Origin: Streptomyces iranensis
GTDB lineage: Bacteria > Actinomycetota > Actinomycetes > Streptomycetales > Streptomycetaceae
Direction of reading: 5' to 3'
Assembly: GCF_017874715.1 (NCBI RefSeq)
Contig: NZ_JAGGLR010000012.1
Location: forward strand, 186,001-250,000
Length of the DNA: 64,000 nt
Numbering within the stretch: the stretch's first letter is position 1; every line of letters starts with the position of its first letter. The translations under genes and the position numbers were made by a program. Under the pieces are notes generated by a model. It searched no databases and was not told the origin of the DNA. It was given only the letters and a program-made list of their open reading frames with translations. This document shows positions 8,612-16,958 of this stretch, one piece after another.

Positions 8612-9658
8612 TCACCGGGCGGTGAACGTCAGCCGCATGTCGTTGGTGTAGACCTCACCGGGACGCAGGACCGGAGACGGGAAGTGGGGGATGTTGATGT
8701 CGTCCGGAAAGCCGGTCGTCTCCAAGGTCACCCCGGCGAACGCCGGATACGCGTCCAGGTCTCCCTTGGCGGGTTCGCCGGCCAGATACCCTCCGGCGTA
8801 GACACACAGCCCCCGCTGGTTGGTGGCCAGCTCCAGGCTCCGGCCGCTGGCGGGATCGGTCAGCGAGCCGACGACCCGCATACCGGAGCCGTCCAGCGCC
8901 CAGATGTCGTCGTAGCCGGCGGATCCGGCGGCCACCCGTCCGGCGCCGGTGTTCTCGATGAGCGCGTTGTCCTTGCCGATCGGCTTGGGGGTGCGGAAGT
9001 CGTAGGGGTTTCCCTCGACCGGCCGGACCTCTCCGTCCGGGATGAGCTCCTCGTCGACGGGGACGTAGTGGGAGGAGTCCAGCTGGAGGACGTGGTCCAG
9101 GACGGTGCCGGAGTCATGGCCGCCGAGGTTCCAGTACGAGTGGTGGACCAGCCGTACGATGGTGGGCCGGTCGGTGGTGGCCGTCATGGTGATCCGCAGG
9201 CTGTTGCCTTCCAGCCGGTAGGTGACGCGGGTGTCGAGCGTTCCCGGGAAGCCTTCCTCGCCGTCCCCGGACTGGCGGTGGAAGCTCACCGCCTCCTCCC
9301 CGGGATGGCGCACCGTGCTCCAGGCGTACTGGTCGAAGCCGCGCTCGCCGCCGTGCAGGTGGTTGACGCCCTCGTTGGTCGCGAGCTGGTACTCGGCGCC
9401 GTCCAGGGTGAACCTGCCGGCCGCGATGCGTCCCGCGTAGCGGCCGGCGGTGGCGCCCATGTAGCTGCGGTCCTCGAAAGCCTCCCTGAGCGACGGACGT
9501 CCCAGGACCACATCGGCCATGACACCGTCCCGGTCGGGCACGTGGAACTCCAGGAGGCGTGCGCCCAGGTCGGTGAGGACTGCCTTGCAGTGCTCGTTCT
9601 CGAGGGTGACGATCCGCACGGGGAAGCCGTCCATCGTCTGCTGGATCTCTCCGGACAT
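8612..9658 (-). CDS. Aldose 1-epimerase (galactose mutarotase family)
   Basis: 348 residues with all mutarotase landmarks: NHLHGGERGFDQYAW, the catalytic His in VHHSYWNLGG, PVDEELIPDG, and the general-base Glu in TLETTGFPDDINIPH near residue 315. The enzyme interconverts alpha and beta anomers and so feeds the right anomer to a dehydrogenase. It is commonly encoded in oxidative deoxy-sugar pathways next to lactonases. AGAGGAGAG precedes the ATG. It sits between the CrtI-like oxidoreductase (51 bases upstream) and the RraA-like gene. Confidence 0.9.
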   Translation of the reverse strand: MSGEIQQTMDGFPVRIVTLENEHCKAVLTDLGARLLEFHVPDRDGVMADVVLGRPSLREAFEDRSYMGATAGRYAGRIAAGRFTLDGAEYQLATNEGVNHLHGGERGFDQYAWSTVRHPGEEAVSFHRQSGDGEEGFPGTLDTRVTYRLEGNSLRITMTATTDRPTIVRLVHHSYWNLGGHDSGTVLDHVLQLDSSHYVPVDEELIPDGEVRPVEGNPYDFRTPKPIGKDNALIENTGAGRVAAGSAGYDDIWALDGSGMRVVGSLTDPASGRSLELATNQRGLCVYAGGYLAGEPAKGDLDAYPAFAGVTLETTGFPDDINIPHFPSPVLRPGEVYTNDMRLTFTAR

Positions 9659-9709
9659 CTCTCTCCTCTGCGTGGCATTCGCGTTGCCTGTGCGTGGAAG
9701 CCGTGGTGG

Positions 9710-11407
9710 TCAGCGCGAGCTGAAGCGGTCGACGATGCGGGCCAGGCGGGGGTTGCGCGCGGCTTGCGCACCCAGCCGGCGGAGAGTGGGGTTGGCCATC
9801 AGCCGCTCGACCACCGGAGTGCGGGCCTGCCGGGCGCCCCGGGATTCGTCGAGGCCGGAGCTGCCGAACTTGTCCTCCAGGACCGCGTGGGCCGCGTTGT
9901 GTCCGGGCGACCCCATCACGCCCCCGCCGGGATGGGTGCCGGCGCCGCACAGGTACAGGCCGCGCAACGGGGCGCGGTATCCGCCGGCCCCGGGTACGGG
10001 CCTGGCGTCGAACAGCTGCCCAAGGGTCATCGCGCCGTGGAAGATGTTCGCCCCGGCGAGGCCGAAGGTGCGCTCGTAGTCCAGCGGTGTCCAGGTCCTG
10101 GAGTGGATGATCGAGTTGCTGATGCCCGGCGAGTAGGTTTCCAGGACGTCGATGACGCGCTTCTCGAACTCCGGCTTGGCGGTGTCCCAGTCGGAGTCGG
10201 CGAGTTCGAAGGGGACCTGCTGGACGCCGGTGCTCAGGATGTGTTTGCCGGCCGGTGCGAGGGTGTCGTCCAGGACCGTCTGGATGATGAACTCGATGGG
10301 GAAGTCGTCGGCCATCCGGCCGTGTGCCTGGTCCTCCCCCGTCCGGGTGAAGAGGTCGACGTCGGCGCCGAGGAGGGTGAGTCCCCGGTGCTCCGGGCCT
10401 TCGCCCTTGCGGCCGACGAACTCCGGAAGCCGGTCGAGCGCGAAGTACGACCGCGCCATACAGCCGCGTACGTCGTAGGCGCCCATGCGCTCGAGCAGTT
10501 CGGACGGCAGGTCGGCGGCGTCCACCAGCCGCAGATAGGTCGTGACCGGGTCGGCGTTGGACAGGACGACATCGCTGGTGATCGCCTCACCGCCGCTGGT
10601 GACCACGCCGGTCGCCCGCCCGTTGCGGGAGGTGACGTAGGCGACCTCGGCCTCGGTGCTGATGACGGCGCCGCGGGCCCGCGCCCGGTCGGCCAGTGCG
10701 TTGGCGATGGAGCCCATGCCGCCTTGGGGGAAGGCGAACTGTCCCATGTGGCCTTCGTGTTCACCGATCGCGTGGTGGCCGTAGACATAGGCCCAGCCGG
10801 GTGTCGCGGGACCGCCGTACACGCTCACCGTGCCGGTGAAGGCGAGCAGGCCCTTGACGATGTCGGCGGTGAAGAAGCGGTCGACGATCTCCTTGATGCT
10901 CAGTGTGAAGAAGTCGGTGAACACCTCGGGAATGCCGGCCCGGTGGAACGCCTCGATGACTTCGGCGAGGCTGGGTGGCCGGGTGGTCAGCAGGAACGGG
11001 TTGATGACGCGGTAGAGCTTCTGCAGTTCCAGCCCGAAGGCGAGGAATCCCTCGCTCTCCCCCTTCTTCACCCCTTCCAACTCCCGCAGGGTCGCGCCGA
11101 GTTCGTTGTACATGGACACGGTCCGGCCGTCGCGCCATACGTTGGTCGTGCCGACACCGCCCTGCAGGAATCGCAGGCCCCACTCGTGCGGCCGCAGATC
11201 GGCAAGGATCTTGGGGTGGAGCAGGCCGGACAGATAGGAGGCGGTGGAGGCCCGGTAGCCCGGCCATATCTCCTCCGTCACGGTGGCGCCGCCGATGATG
11301 TCGCGGCGTTCCAGCACGCGGACCTTCAGTCCGGCGTCGGCGAGGTAGTTCGCGGCGATGAGACCGTTGTGACCGGACCCGATGACAACCGCGTCGAAGT
11401 GTGACAT
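9710..11407 (-). CDS. FAD-dependent CrtI/phytoene dehydrogenase-like oxidoreductase
   Basis: 565 residues. The N-terminal dinucleotide-binding motif VIGSGHNGLIAANYLA is followed by LERRDIIGGATVTEE. The C-terminal FAD motif is GLYLCGAGTHPGGGVMG. This is the CrtI/PYROXD2-like subgroup of flavin oxidoreductases, whose bacterial members are mostly uncharacterised and are not limited to carotenoids. No carotenoid genes neighbour it; the operon instead holds a permease and sugar-acid enzymes. It could oxidise the imported substrate itself, perhaps a nitrogen-containing compound given the APC permease (inference). The ATG has AGGGAAGAACGG upstream. Confidence 0.8.
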   Translation of the reverse strand: MSHFDAVVIGSGHNGLIAANYLADAGLKVRVLERRDIIGGATVTEEIWPGYRASTASYLSGLLHPKILADLRPHEWGLRFLQGGVGTTNVWRDGRTVSMYNELGATLRELEGVKKGESEGFLAFGLELQKLYRVINPFLLTTRPPSLAEVIEAFHRAGIPEVFTDFFTLSIKEIVDRFFTADIVKGLLAFTGTVSVYGGPATPGWAYVYGHHAIGEHEGHMGQFAFPQGGMGSIANALADRARARGAVISTEAEVAYVTSRNGRATGVVTSGGEAITSDVVLSNADPVTTYLRLVDAADLPSELLERMGAYDVRGCMARSYFALDRLPEFVGRKGEGPEHRGLTLLGADVDLFTRTGEDQAHGRMADDFPIEFIIQTVLDDTLAPAGKHILSTGVQQVPFELADSDWDTAKPEFEKRVIDVLETYSPGISNSIIHSRTWTPLDYERTFGLAGANIFHGAMTLGQLFDARPVPGAGGYRAPLRGLYLCGAGTHPGGGVMGSPGHNAAHAVLEDKFGSSGLDESRGARQARTPVVERLMANPTLRRLGAQAARNPRLARIVDRFSSR

Positions 11408-11449
11408 CCGTTCTTCCCTGAGGTGAGTTGGCGACAGGTGCGGGGAGTA

Positions 11450-12922
11450 TCAGCGCGCCACGGGCCGTGGCGGGGTCACGGCCTCCTCGGGCGCACGCTC
11501 GTCCCTGGCATGTGCGGTGAAGTACAGGACGACGCCGATGACGATGACGCCGAGCGTGCCGCAGCCGACCTTGACCGGATCCTGGTAGATGAGGAAGGCC
11601 ACCAGCATCAGCGACCAGATCGTGGCGACGATGTACCAGAACGGGCCGCCGCGCAGGGTGAACGAGCGCTCCGGCAGGCTTCCCCTGATCCGTGACCGGA
11701 TGCCGACGGCGGTCGACGCGGCGTAGGACAGGGCCCAGGTGACCGCGAGGATGGCGGCCAGCACCTGGAAGACCGCGGAGTAGACGATGAACAGCAGGGC
11801 GATCGCGCCGGACACGAGCACACCGGTGACCGGCACACGCTCCCTGCTGAGCCGCTTCAGCAGCCGCGCGCCGACGAAGGCGCCGTCCCGCCCCTGTGCC
11901 CACAGCACGCGCGCACCGGCGAGCTGGACCACCATGCCGTTGACGAAGAGGGAGAAGACGGCCAGCACCTCGATGGCCGTCGCGAACGGCGTCCCGAGGA
12001 TCGGCGCGAGGATGTACTTGACCGGTGAGGCGGAATTCAGTGTGCCGTCGACCGATGAGATGCCCAGCATCAGCACGAACAGCACCAGGCTGCCCACGAT
12101 CAGGGTGAGGATGTTGGCGCTCACCGCCATGACGGGGACCGACCGGGACGCGTTGTGTGTCTCTTCGCCGGCGGTACCGCTCACGTCGAATCCGGACACG
12201 ATGAAGGCGCTGAGCAGACAGGAGAAGATCAGCGGAAGGACCACCGAACCCTGCACCACCCCGGCGTCGGTGAACAGGAAGCCCATCGGCCGGTGCGGTT
12301 GGCCGAAGAAGAGGAAGGCCGCACCGCAGCCGACGACGATGGCGCCGCTCGCCAGCAACTCCGAGACGACCCCGACGTTGTTGAGCAGCGCGACGAGCTT
12401 CACTCGCAACAGGTTCAGCAGGGTGGTGGCCAGGATGATCAAGGCGGAGACACCGACGGTCTGCCAGTGGGACAGCCGCTCGACACCGAACCAGTTGCAG
12501 ATGAGCGGTGTGAGGCCGACCGCGCCCAGTCCGACGGATGCGAAGTGTGCGATCTGGATCATCCATCCGACCTGCCACCCGAGGAACCGGCCGGCCTGCC
12601 GCGTGACCACCTGATACACACCGCCGGCCAGTGGATAGGCCGAGCACAGCTCCGCGATGCAGAACGCGACCACGACCTGGAGAACCGTCGCTCCGGCGAA
12701 CGTCCACAGCGACAGCGGGCCGACTTGGCCGAAGCCGACGAGGAAGGCCACGACGATCGCGCCGGAGAAACACGCGGTCGAGAACTGAAGGGCGAAGCTC
12801 GACATTCCGCCGAGCGCCCGTCGCAGCTCGGGCCGGTAGCCCAGTTCTCGCAACTGGTCGTCGTCAGCGCGCGGACCCCCGGGTGGAGTGTCCGCGGGTG
12901 AGGACTGCACATCGTCTGCCAT
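11450..12922 (-). CDS. APC-superfamily permease
   Basis: 490 residues with about 12 hydrophobic segments. The first bears the APC-type FALQFSTACFSGAIVV and the next the conserved ELCSAYPLAGGVYQ. Proteins of this class are proton- or sodium-coupled importers of amino acids, GABA or polyamines in the cytoplasmic membrane. It heads a six-gene operon of sugar-acid-type enzymes, so the imported compound may be an amino sugar, imino sugar or amino-acid-linked sugar derivative rather than a plain sugar (inference). The start is an ATG with only a weak GGCGGTACC upstream. The 362-base leader region upstream probably holds the operon promoter. Confidence 0.87.
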   Translation of the reverse strand: MADDVQSSPADTPPGGPRADDDQLRELGYRPELRRALGGMSSFALQFSTACFSGAIVVAFLVGFGQVGPLSLWTFAGATVLQVVVAFCIAELCSAYPLAGGVYQVVTRQAGRFLGWQVGWMIQIAHFASVGLGAVGLTPLICNWFGVERLSHWQTVGVSALIILATTLLNLLRVKLVALLNNVGVVSELLASGAIVVGCGAAFLFFGQPHRPMGFLFTDAGVVQGSVVLPLIFSCLLSAFIVSGFDVSGTAGEETHNASRSVPVMAVSANILTLIVGSLVLFVLMLGISSVDGTLNSASPVKYILAPILGTPFATAIEVLAVFSLFVNGMVVQLAGARVLWAQGRDGAFVGARLLKRLSRERVPVTGVLVSGAIALLFIVYSAVFQVLAAILAVTWALSYAASTAVGIRSRIRGSLPERSFTLRGGPFWYIVATIWSLMLVAFLIYQDPVKVGCGTLGVIVIGVVLYFTAHARDERAPEEAVTPPRPVAR

Positions 12923-13049
12923 GCCGGTACCGCCTCAAAGTGCAGGTGGGAGGGGACGTGAAGGAGACACGGAAAGAAGGTGGGAAGAGAAGGGGAAGCC
13001 GAGACGAACCCTCGGTGTCTCTGCGAGCGAGGCTAGGATGTCTCACTCA

Positions 13050-13069
13050 GAGAGTCAACACTGTCTCTC
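13050..13069. promoter_or_regulatory. Weak inverted repeat upstream of APC-permease operon
   Basis: GAGAG and CTCTC arms are separated by 10 bases, in a stretch where TGTCTC recurs three times (around 13017, 13039 and 13062). It is a possible IclR-type site about 130 bases before the permease start; support is weak. Confidence 0.25.
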
Positions 13070-13208
13070 CTGATGAGTCACAGGAGGACACACCCGCTCT
13101 TCCCGGTGTACACCCGCGGACCGCGCTCATGCCGTGGGCAGACCACACCGGCTCATCGAGCGCATGACGGAAAGCGGCTACTGGTCTACGTGAGGGACGG
13201 TGACCCGG

Positions 13209-13234
13209 CCGGGCCACTCAGCCGGGCCACTCAG
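13209..13234. repeat. 13-bp tandem duplication
   Basis: Two exact copies of CCGGGCCACTCAG lie back to back (13209-13221 and 13222-13234), partly entering the following hairpin. Confidence 0.8.
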
Positions 13235-13259
13235 CCGGGGCGGCGGACGGCGCCCCGGC
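13234..13259 (-). terminator. Hairpin downstream of the second IclR gene
   Basis: GCCGGGGCG and CGCCCCGGC form a 9-bp perfect stem with an 8-base loop, 26 bases beyond the stop of the minus-strand IclR gene. It is well placed to end that transcript. Confidence 0.65.
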
Positions 13260-13284
13260 GTACGACGCGCGTACGGGCGACGGC

Positions 13285-14046
13285 TTACACCTCGGGCGAC
13301 GAGACCCCGCCGCGCAACCGGTACGAAATCTGCTCGCACCACTTCTGCACCGCGCGGCCCAGCGCCCCGCGCGCTTCCTCCGGAAGCCGGCCGACCACCG
13401 AGGAAACGGAGATCGCCGCGACGGGACGCCCGGTCCGGCCGAGAATCGCCGCCCCCACGCAGACACCGTTCAGCTCGGACTCCTCCTCATCGAGAGCCCA
13501 GCCCCGGGAGCGGGCCGCCTCGATGTCCGGACGGAGAGCGGCGGCCGTGCGCCGGGTGTGCGGAGTGGCCTCCGGATAGGGTTCCGCGGGCAACAGCTTC
13601 GCCCAGTCCTCGGAGGGAAGGGCGGAAAGGATCGCCTTGCCCATCGCCGTGGTGTGCACCGCCACCGGCTCCCCGACCGTGGTGGCGAACCGCAGGGCGT
13701 GCGCGCTGTCGAACGACGCCGCACAGACCAGCTGGTTGCGCTGCAGAACGGCGAGGTTCACCGTCTCCCGGCTCGTGGCGCGCAGGTCCGCCATCGCGGG
13801 CGCGGCAAGCTGCATGATCGATGTGGAATCCAGCCCGGCGGTGAGCTCCGTGATCGCGGGCCCGAGACGCCAGACGTGGTCTTCACGCACATGCTCGACG
13901 TAGCCCCTGCCCTCCAGGGTGCCCAGGATGCGGTGTGCTGTCGCGCGCGAGACGCCGAGGTCGCTCATCACGTCCGCCACGCGCGTGTCGCCGTGCGTGG
14001 CAAGCAGCTCGAGAACGTCGAGCCCACGCTTGAGCGCATCTGACAA
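13285..14046 (-). CDS. IclR-family transcriptional regulator (second)
   Basis: About 253 residues. The winged HTH contains VADVMSDLGVSRATAHRILG and GYVEHVREDHVWRLG. The C-terminal ligand domain contains HTTAMGKAILSALP, WALDEEESELNGVCVGAAI and PVAAISVSSVVGRL. The start is uncertain: TTG at 14046 has GGAGG seven bases upstream, while the in-frame GTG at 14052 sits too close to it. The gene lies upstream of and co-directional with the APC-permease operon, separated by a hairpin. Regulation of that operon is the natural guess, and the two IclR proteins may respond to different pathway intermediates. Confidence 0.87.
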   Translation of the reverse strand: MSDALKRGLDVLELLATHGDTRVADVMSDLGVSRATAHRILGTLEGRGYVEHVREDHVWRLGPAITELTAGLDSTSIMQLAAPAMADLRATSRETVNLAVLQRNQLVCAASFDSAHALRFATTVGEPVAVHTTAMGKAILSALPSEDWAKLLPAEPYPEATPHTRRTAAALRPDIEAARSRGWALDEEESELNGVCVGAAILGRTGRPVAAISVSSVVGRLPEEARGALGRAVQKWCEQISYRLRGGVSSPEV

Positions 14047-14217
14047 CTCCACGCCTCCGTCCAGCTCCGCGCCGAGTTCCGGGCGCTCGGACCAACCTAC
14101 CCGATGCCACCAGGCCGGTGGCCGCCATGCGGTACTCGAATGCCCGCGGCAGCGGCTTCCGAAGTACGACATTCCCGGTCGTTATAATTCGACGTGAGAG
14201 GGCGATAATGTTTCCGG

Positions 14218-14230
14218 TTCAAGGTTTGAA
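14218..14230. promoter_or_regulatory. 13-bp palindrome in divergent promoter region
   Basis: TTCAAGGTTTGAA has perfect 5-bp arms. It sits in the AT-rich gap between the divergent IclR gene and the sensor-phosphatase gene. TATAAT (14183-14188) and GATAAT (14204-14209) are nearby -10-like hexamers. An IclR autoregulatory site is plausible. Confidence 0.4.
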
Positions 14231-14311
14231 TTTCTCAAGCCTCAGTCAGTCGAGTCGACCGGCTCAAGCTCTTTGGGTATGAGCTCCTTCGCGACGTCTC
14301 GGAGTATCCCG

Positions 14312-16957
14312 ATGAAGGAACTGAATCAAATGAGGGCCATCGCGGAGGACGACCCCAAGAATTTGGCGCATATCCGCGAGCGGTTCCTGGCCGACAAGCC
14401 GGTCACAGAGGGTGTCCGGATGTTGATTCTGCGTTCGTGGCAGCGCAGCAGGTCCCTGGGAATCTCCCCGGATGACGACTCCACTCATGAGCTGGACTTC
14501 GACGATTCGAGTCACCTCGTCCGCGCGGCCGAGCCGGTGCTTGATTGGCTGGCCGCCGAAATCGCGGGCACTGATGTGCTCGTGGCCCTTGCCGACAGCA
14601 ACGGCACAATAATCCAGCGCCGCTTCGGCAACCCATCGGTGATCAGAAAACTGGGGGAGGATCAACACCCGCCGGGCGTCAATGTAGCCGAGCCGTTCGC
14701 CGGAACCAACGGCATCGGACTGGCCCTCGCCGAGAGGAGGCCGACCTTTGTCTACGGCAGCGAGCATTTCCCGGTCTGGGGACACACGGCCGTCTGTATG
14801 ACCTACCCATTGCACAACCCGCTCAGTGGTCGCATCGAAGGTTTCCTCGACTTCAGCTTCCCCGTCACCAGCGCCATGCCGGCGATCACCACCTTGCTGG
14901 ACAGGGCTCCGCGGGCCATCGAACGGCGACTCCTGGAGCAGAGCTCGGCACGCGAACGTGCCTTGCTCCAGGCATACCTCGAGACCCGACAGGGGCTCCG
15001 CCCTCCGGGCCGAGCGGACACGTCGGCCGAGTGCGCGCTGGGCCGGCAGGACCAGATGCTGCTGACGGAGAAGGCCTCGGAACTGATCGCACTGGGCCGG
15101 GGGGCGACCACGGAGACATCCCTCTCCGACGGGTCGGTGGCCACTCTCTCGAGCAGCCCGGTGACGAGCCCGTCCGGGACCACCGGCATGGCCGTCGGTG
15201 TGCCCGCGTCCTCTCCGGACGCCACCGACGAGCGACTGGTGCTGCTGGGTGAGCCGGAGGTCGGAAAGCTCGCTCTCGCGGCTCGCCACCGTCTGGAACT
15301 GCTGTCCGAGGCCAGCTTCCGTATCGGCACCAGTCTGGACATCACGGGGATCGCCGAGGAGCTGGCCAAGGTGGCGGTGCCCCGCTTCGCGGACGTGGTC
15401 CTCATCGATCTGGCCGATGCCGTACTGCGTGGCGACGAATCCCCGGATCCCGGCGCCGAGCTGCGCCGCACGGTGGCCCACGGCCTCCGCGCCGGCCACC
15501 CCTTCTACCCCCTCGGCGCACGGGTCGCCTTCGGCCCGGCCACCCCCCAGTCCCGCTGTCTGGCCAGTGGACAACCCGAGCTGGAGCCCGATTTGAAGGC
15601 CGCCGTCGGCTGGCTGTCCCAGGACCCCGAGCGCGCCCAGGCCGTCCTCGGCCACGGTTTCCACTCCCTCATCACCGTCCCGCTCGCCGCCCGCGGCGTC
15701 GTCCTGGGCATGGCCGGTTTCTACCGCGCGCGGGGACACGCCTTCACCGACGACGACCGCTCCCTGGCCGGCGAACTGGCCGGCCGGACCGCCCTGTGCG
15801 TCGACAACGCCCGCCGCTACACCCGCGAGCACACCATGGTCCTCGCGCTGCAACGCAGGCTCCTCCCCCACGGGCTGCCCGAGCAGGACGCGGTCGACGT
15901 GGCCTCCCGCTACCTCCCCGCCACATCCGGTGCCGGAGGAGACTGGTTCGACGTCATACCGCTCTCCAGCGCCCGCGTCGCCCTCGTCGCCGGTGATGTC
16001 GCCGGCCGCGGTATGCATGCCGCGGCCACCATGGGCCGGCTGCGCACCGCCATCCACAACTTCGCCGCCCTGGACCTCGCCCCCGACGAACTCCTGACCC
16101 AGCTCGACAAACTCGTCGGCCGCCTCGACCAGGACGACAGCGCCACGGACGAGGACGGCGACCGCACCGGCGCGGGGAACATCTGCGCCACCTGCCTCTA
16201 CGCGATCTACGACCCCACGTCCCAGCGGTGCAGCCTCGCCCGCGCCGGTCACCCTCCCCCCGCCCTGGCCCACCTCGACGGCACGGTCGAGTTCCCCGAC
16301 ATACCGGCCGGACCACCCCTCGGACTGGGCGGCTTCCCCTTCGAGGCCACCGACATCGACCTCCCCCAGGGCAGTCAGCTCCTCCTCTACACCGACGGAC
16401 TCATCAACGACCGCCACCGCCACGTCGACACCGCGCTCCACCGGATACGCCACGTCCTGGCCCCCACCGACCGCACACTGGACGACACCTGCCAGGCCGT
16501 CCTGGACACCGTGCCGCCCGACGCCCGGCGCGACGACATCGCCCTGCTCCTCGCCCGCACCCGCGCCCTGGACCCCGCCCGGATCGCGCGCTGGGAAGTG
16601 CCCGCGGACCCTGCCGCGGTCTCCGACATCCGCACCGCCGCCGCGCACACGCTGGACGCCTGGGGGCTGGGCGACCTGGCATGTGTCACGGAACTGCTGC
16701 TCAGCGAGCTGGTCACCAACGCCATCCGCTATGCCAACGGCCCCATCCAGGTGCGGCTGCTCCACGACCGCTCCCTGATCTGCGAGGTGTCCGACACCAG
16801 CAGCACCTCCCCCCATCTGCGCCACGCGGCCACCACGGACGAGGGCGGGCGCGGCCTCTTCCTCGTCGCCCAACTCGCCCAGGAGTGGGGCACCCGATAC
16901 ACCGACAACGGCAAGACCATCTGGGCCGAGCAGCCTCTGCAGCCACTCACGCGTTGA
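14312..16957 (+). CDS. DhaR/AcoR-type GAF - GAF - SpoIIE (PP2C) phosphatase - HATPase regulator
   Basis: 881 residues from the ATG with GGAG seven bases upstream; ATGs at 14279 and 14330 are alternatives. The N-terminal ~200 residues look like the sensor part of AcoR/DhaR-type activators (SWQRSRSLGIS, EPFAGTNGIGLALAERRP), but no sigma-54 AAA or Fis HTH domain follows. Next come a second GAF domain (about 310-470), then a SpoIIE/PP2C domain (about 500-720; GDWFDVI, VAGDVAGRGMHAA, LLLYTDGL), then an anti-sigma-kinase-like ATPase domain (LLSELVTNAIRYA, DEGGRGLFLVAQLA). Such fusions control anti-sigma-factor antagonists or act alone as switch proteins. No sigma or anti-sigma partner lies beside it. 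Its stop is one base from the convergent CPBP gene. Confidence 0.88.
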   Translation: MKELNQMRAIAEDDPKNLAHIRERFLADKPVTEGVRMLILRSWQRSRSLGISPDDDSTHELDFDDSSHLVRAAEPVLDWLAAEIAGTDVLVALADSNGTIIQRRFGNPSVIRKLGEDQHPPGVNVAEPFAGTNGIGLALAERRPTFVYGSEHFPVWGHTAVCMTYPLHNPLSGRIEGFLDFSFPVTSAMPAITTLLDRAPRAIERRLLEQSSARERALLQAYLETRQGLRPPGRADTSAECALGRQDQMLLTEKASELIALGRGATTETSLSDGSVATLSSSPVTSPSGTTGMAVGVPASSPDATDERLVLLGEPEVGKLALAARHRLELLSEASFRIGTSLDITGIAEELAKVAVPRFADVVLIDLADAVLRGDESPDPGAELRRTVAHGLRAGHPFYPLGARVAFGPATPQSRCLASGQPELEPDLKAAVGWLSQDPERAQAVLGHGFHSLITVPLAARGVVLGMAGFYRARGHAFTDDDRSLAGELAGRTALCVDNARRYTREHTMVLALQRRLLPHGLPEQDAVDVASRYLPATSGAGGDWFDVIPLSSARVALVAGDVAGRGMHAAATMGRLRTAIHNFAALDLAPDELLTQLDKLVGRLDQDDSATDEDGDRTGAGNICATCLYAIYDPTSQRCSLARAGHPPPALAHLDGTVEFPDIPAGPPLGLGGFPFEATDIDLPQGSQLLLYTDGLINDRHRHVDTALHRIRHVLAPTDRTLDDTCQAVLDTVPPDARRDDIALLLARTRALDPARIARWEVPADPAAVSDIRTAAAHTLDAWGLGDLACVTELLLSELVTNAIRYANGPIQVRLLHDRSLICEVSDTSSTSPHLRHAATTDEGGRGLFLVAQLAQEWGTRYTDNGKTIWAEQPLQPLTR

Positions 16958-16958
16958 C

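Larger units (their letters stand above)
12923..13284. other. Non-coding gap holding permease promoter and IclR terminator
   Basis: 362 bases between two minus-strand genes with no convincing gene. It contains a possible operator-like repeat (13050-13069), a 13-base tandem duplication (13209-13234), a 9-bp-stem hairpin (13234-13259) and a CGTACG...CGTACG palindrome at 13259-13275. ORFs drawn through it have no gene-like codon pattern. Confidence 0.6.

Noticed and set aside
8363..11404. 1013-residue open frame on the plus strand
   Set aside because: Antisense to the RraA, mutarotase and CrtI-like genes, all of which show clear family motifs; no motif in the shadow.
13259..13275. CGTACG-ACGCG-CGTACG palindrome considered as operator
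   Set aside because: It lies just behind the IclR stop beside a better hairpin and consists of CG-rich self-complementary hexamers common in this composition.
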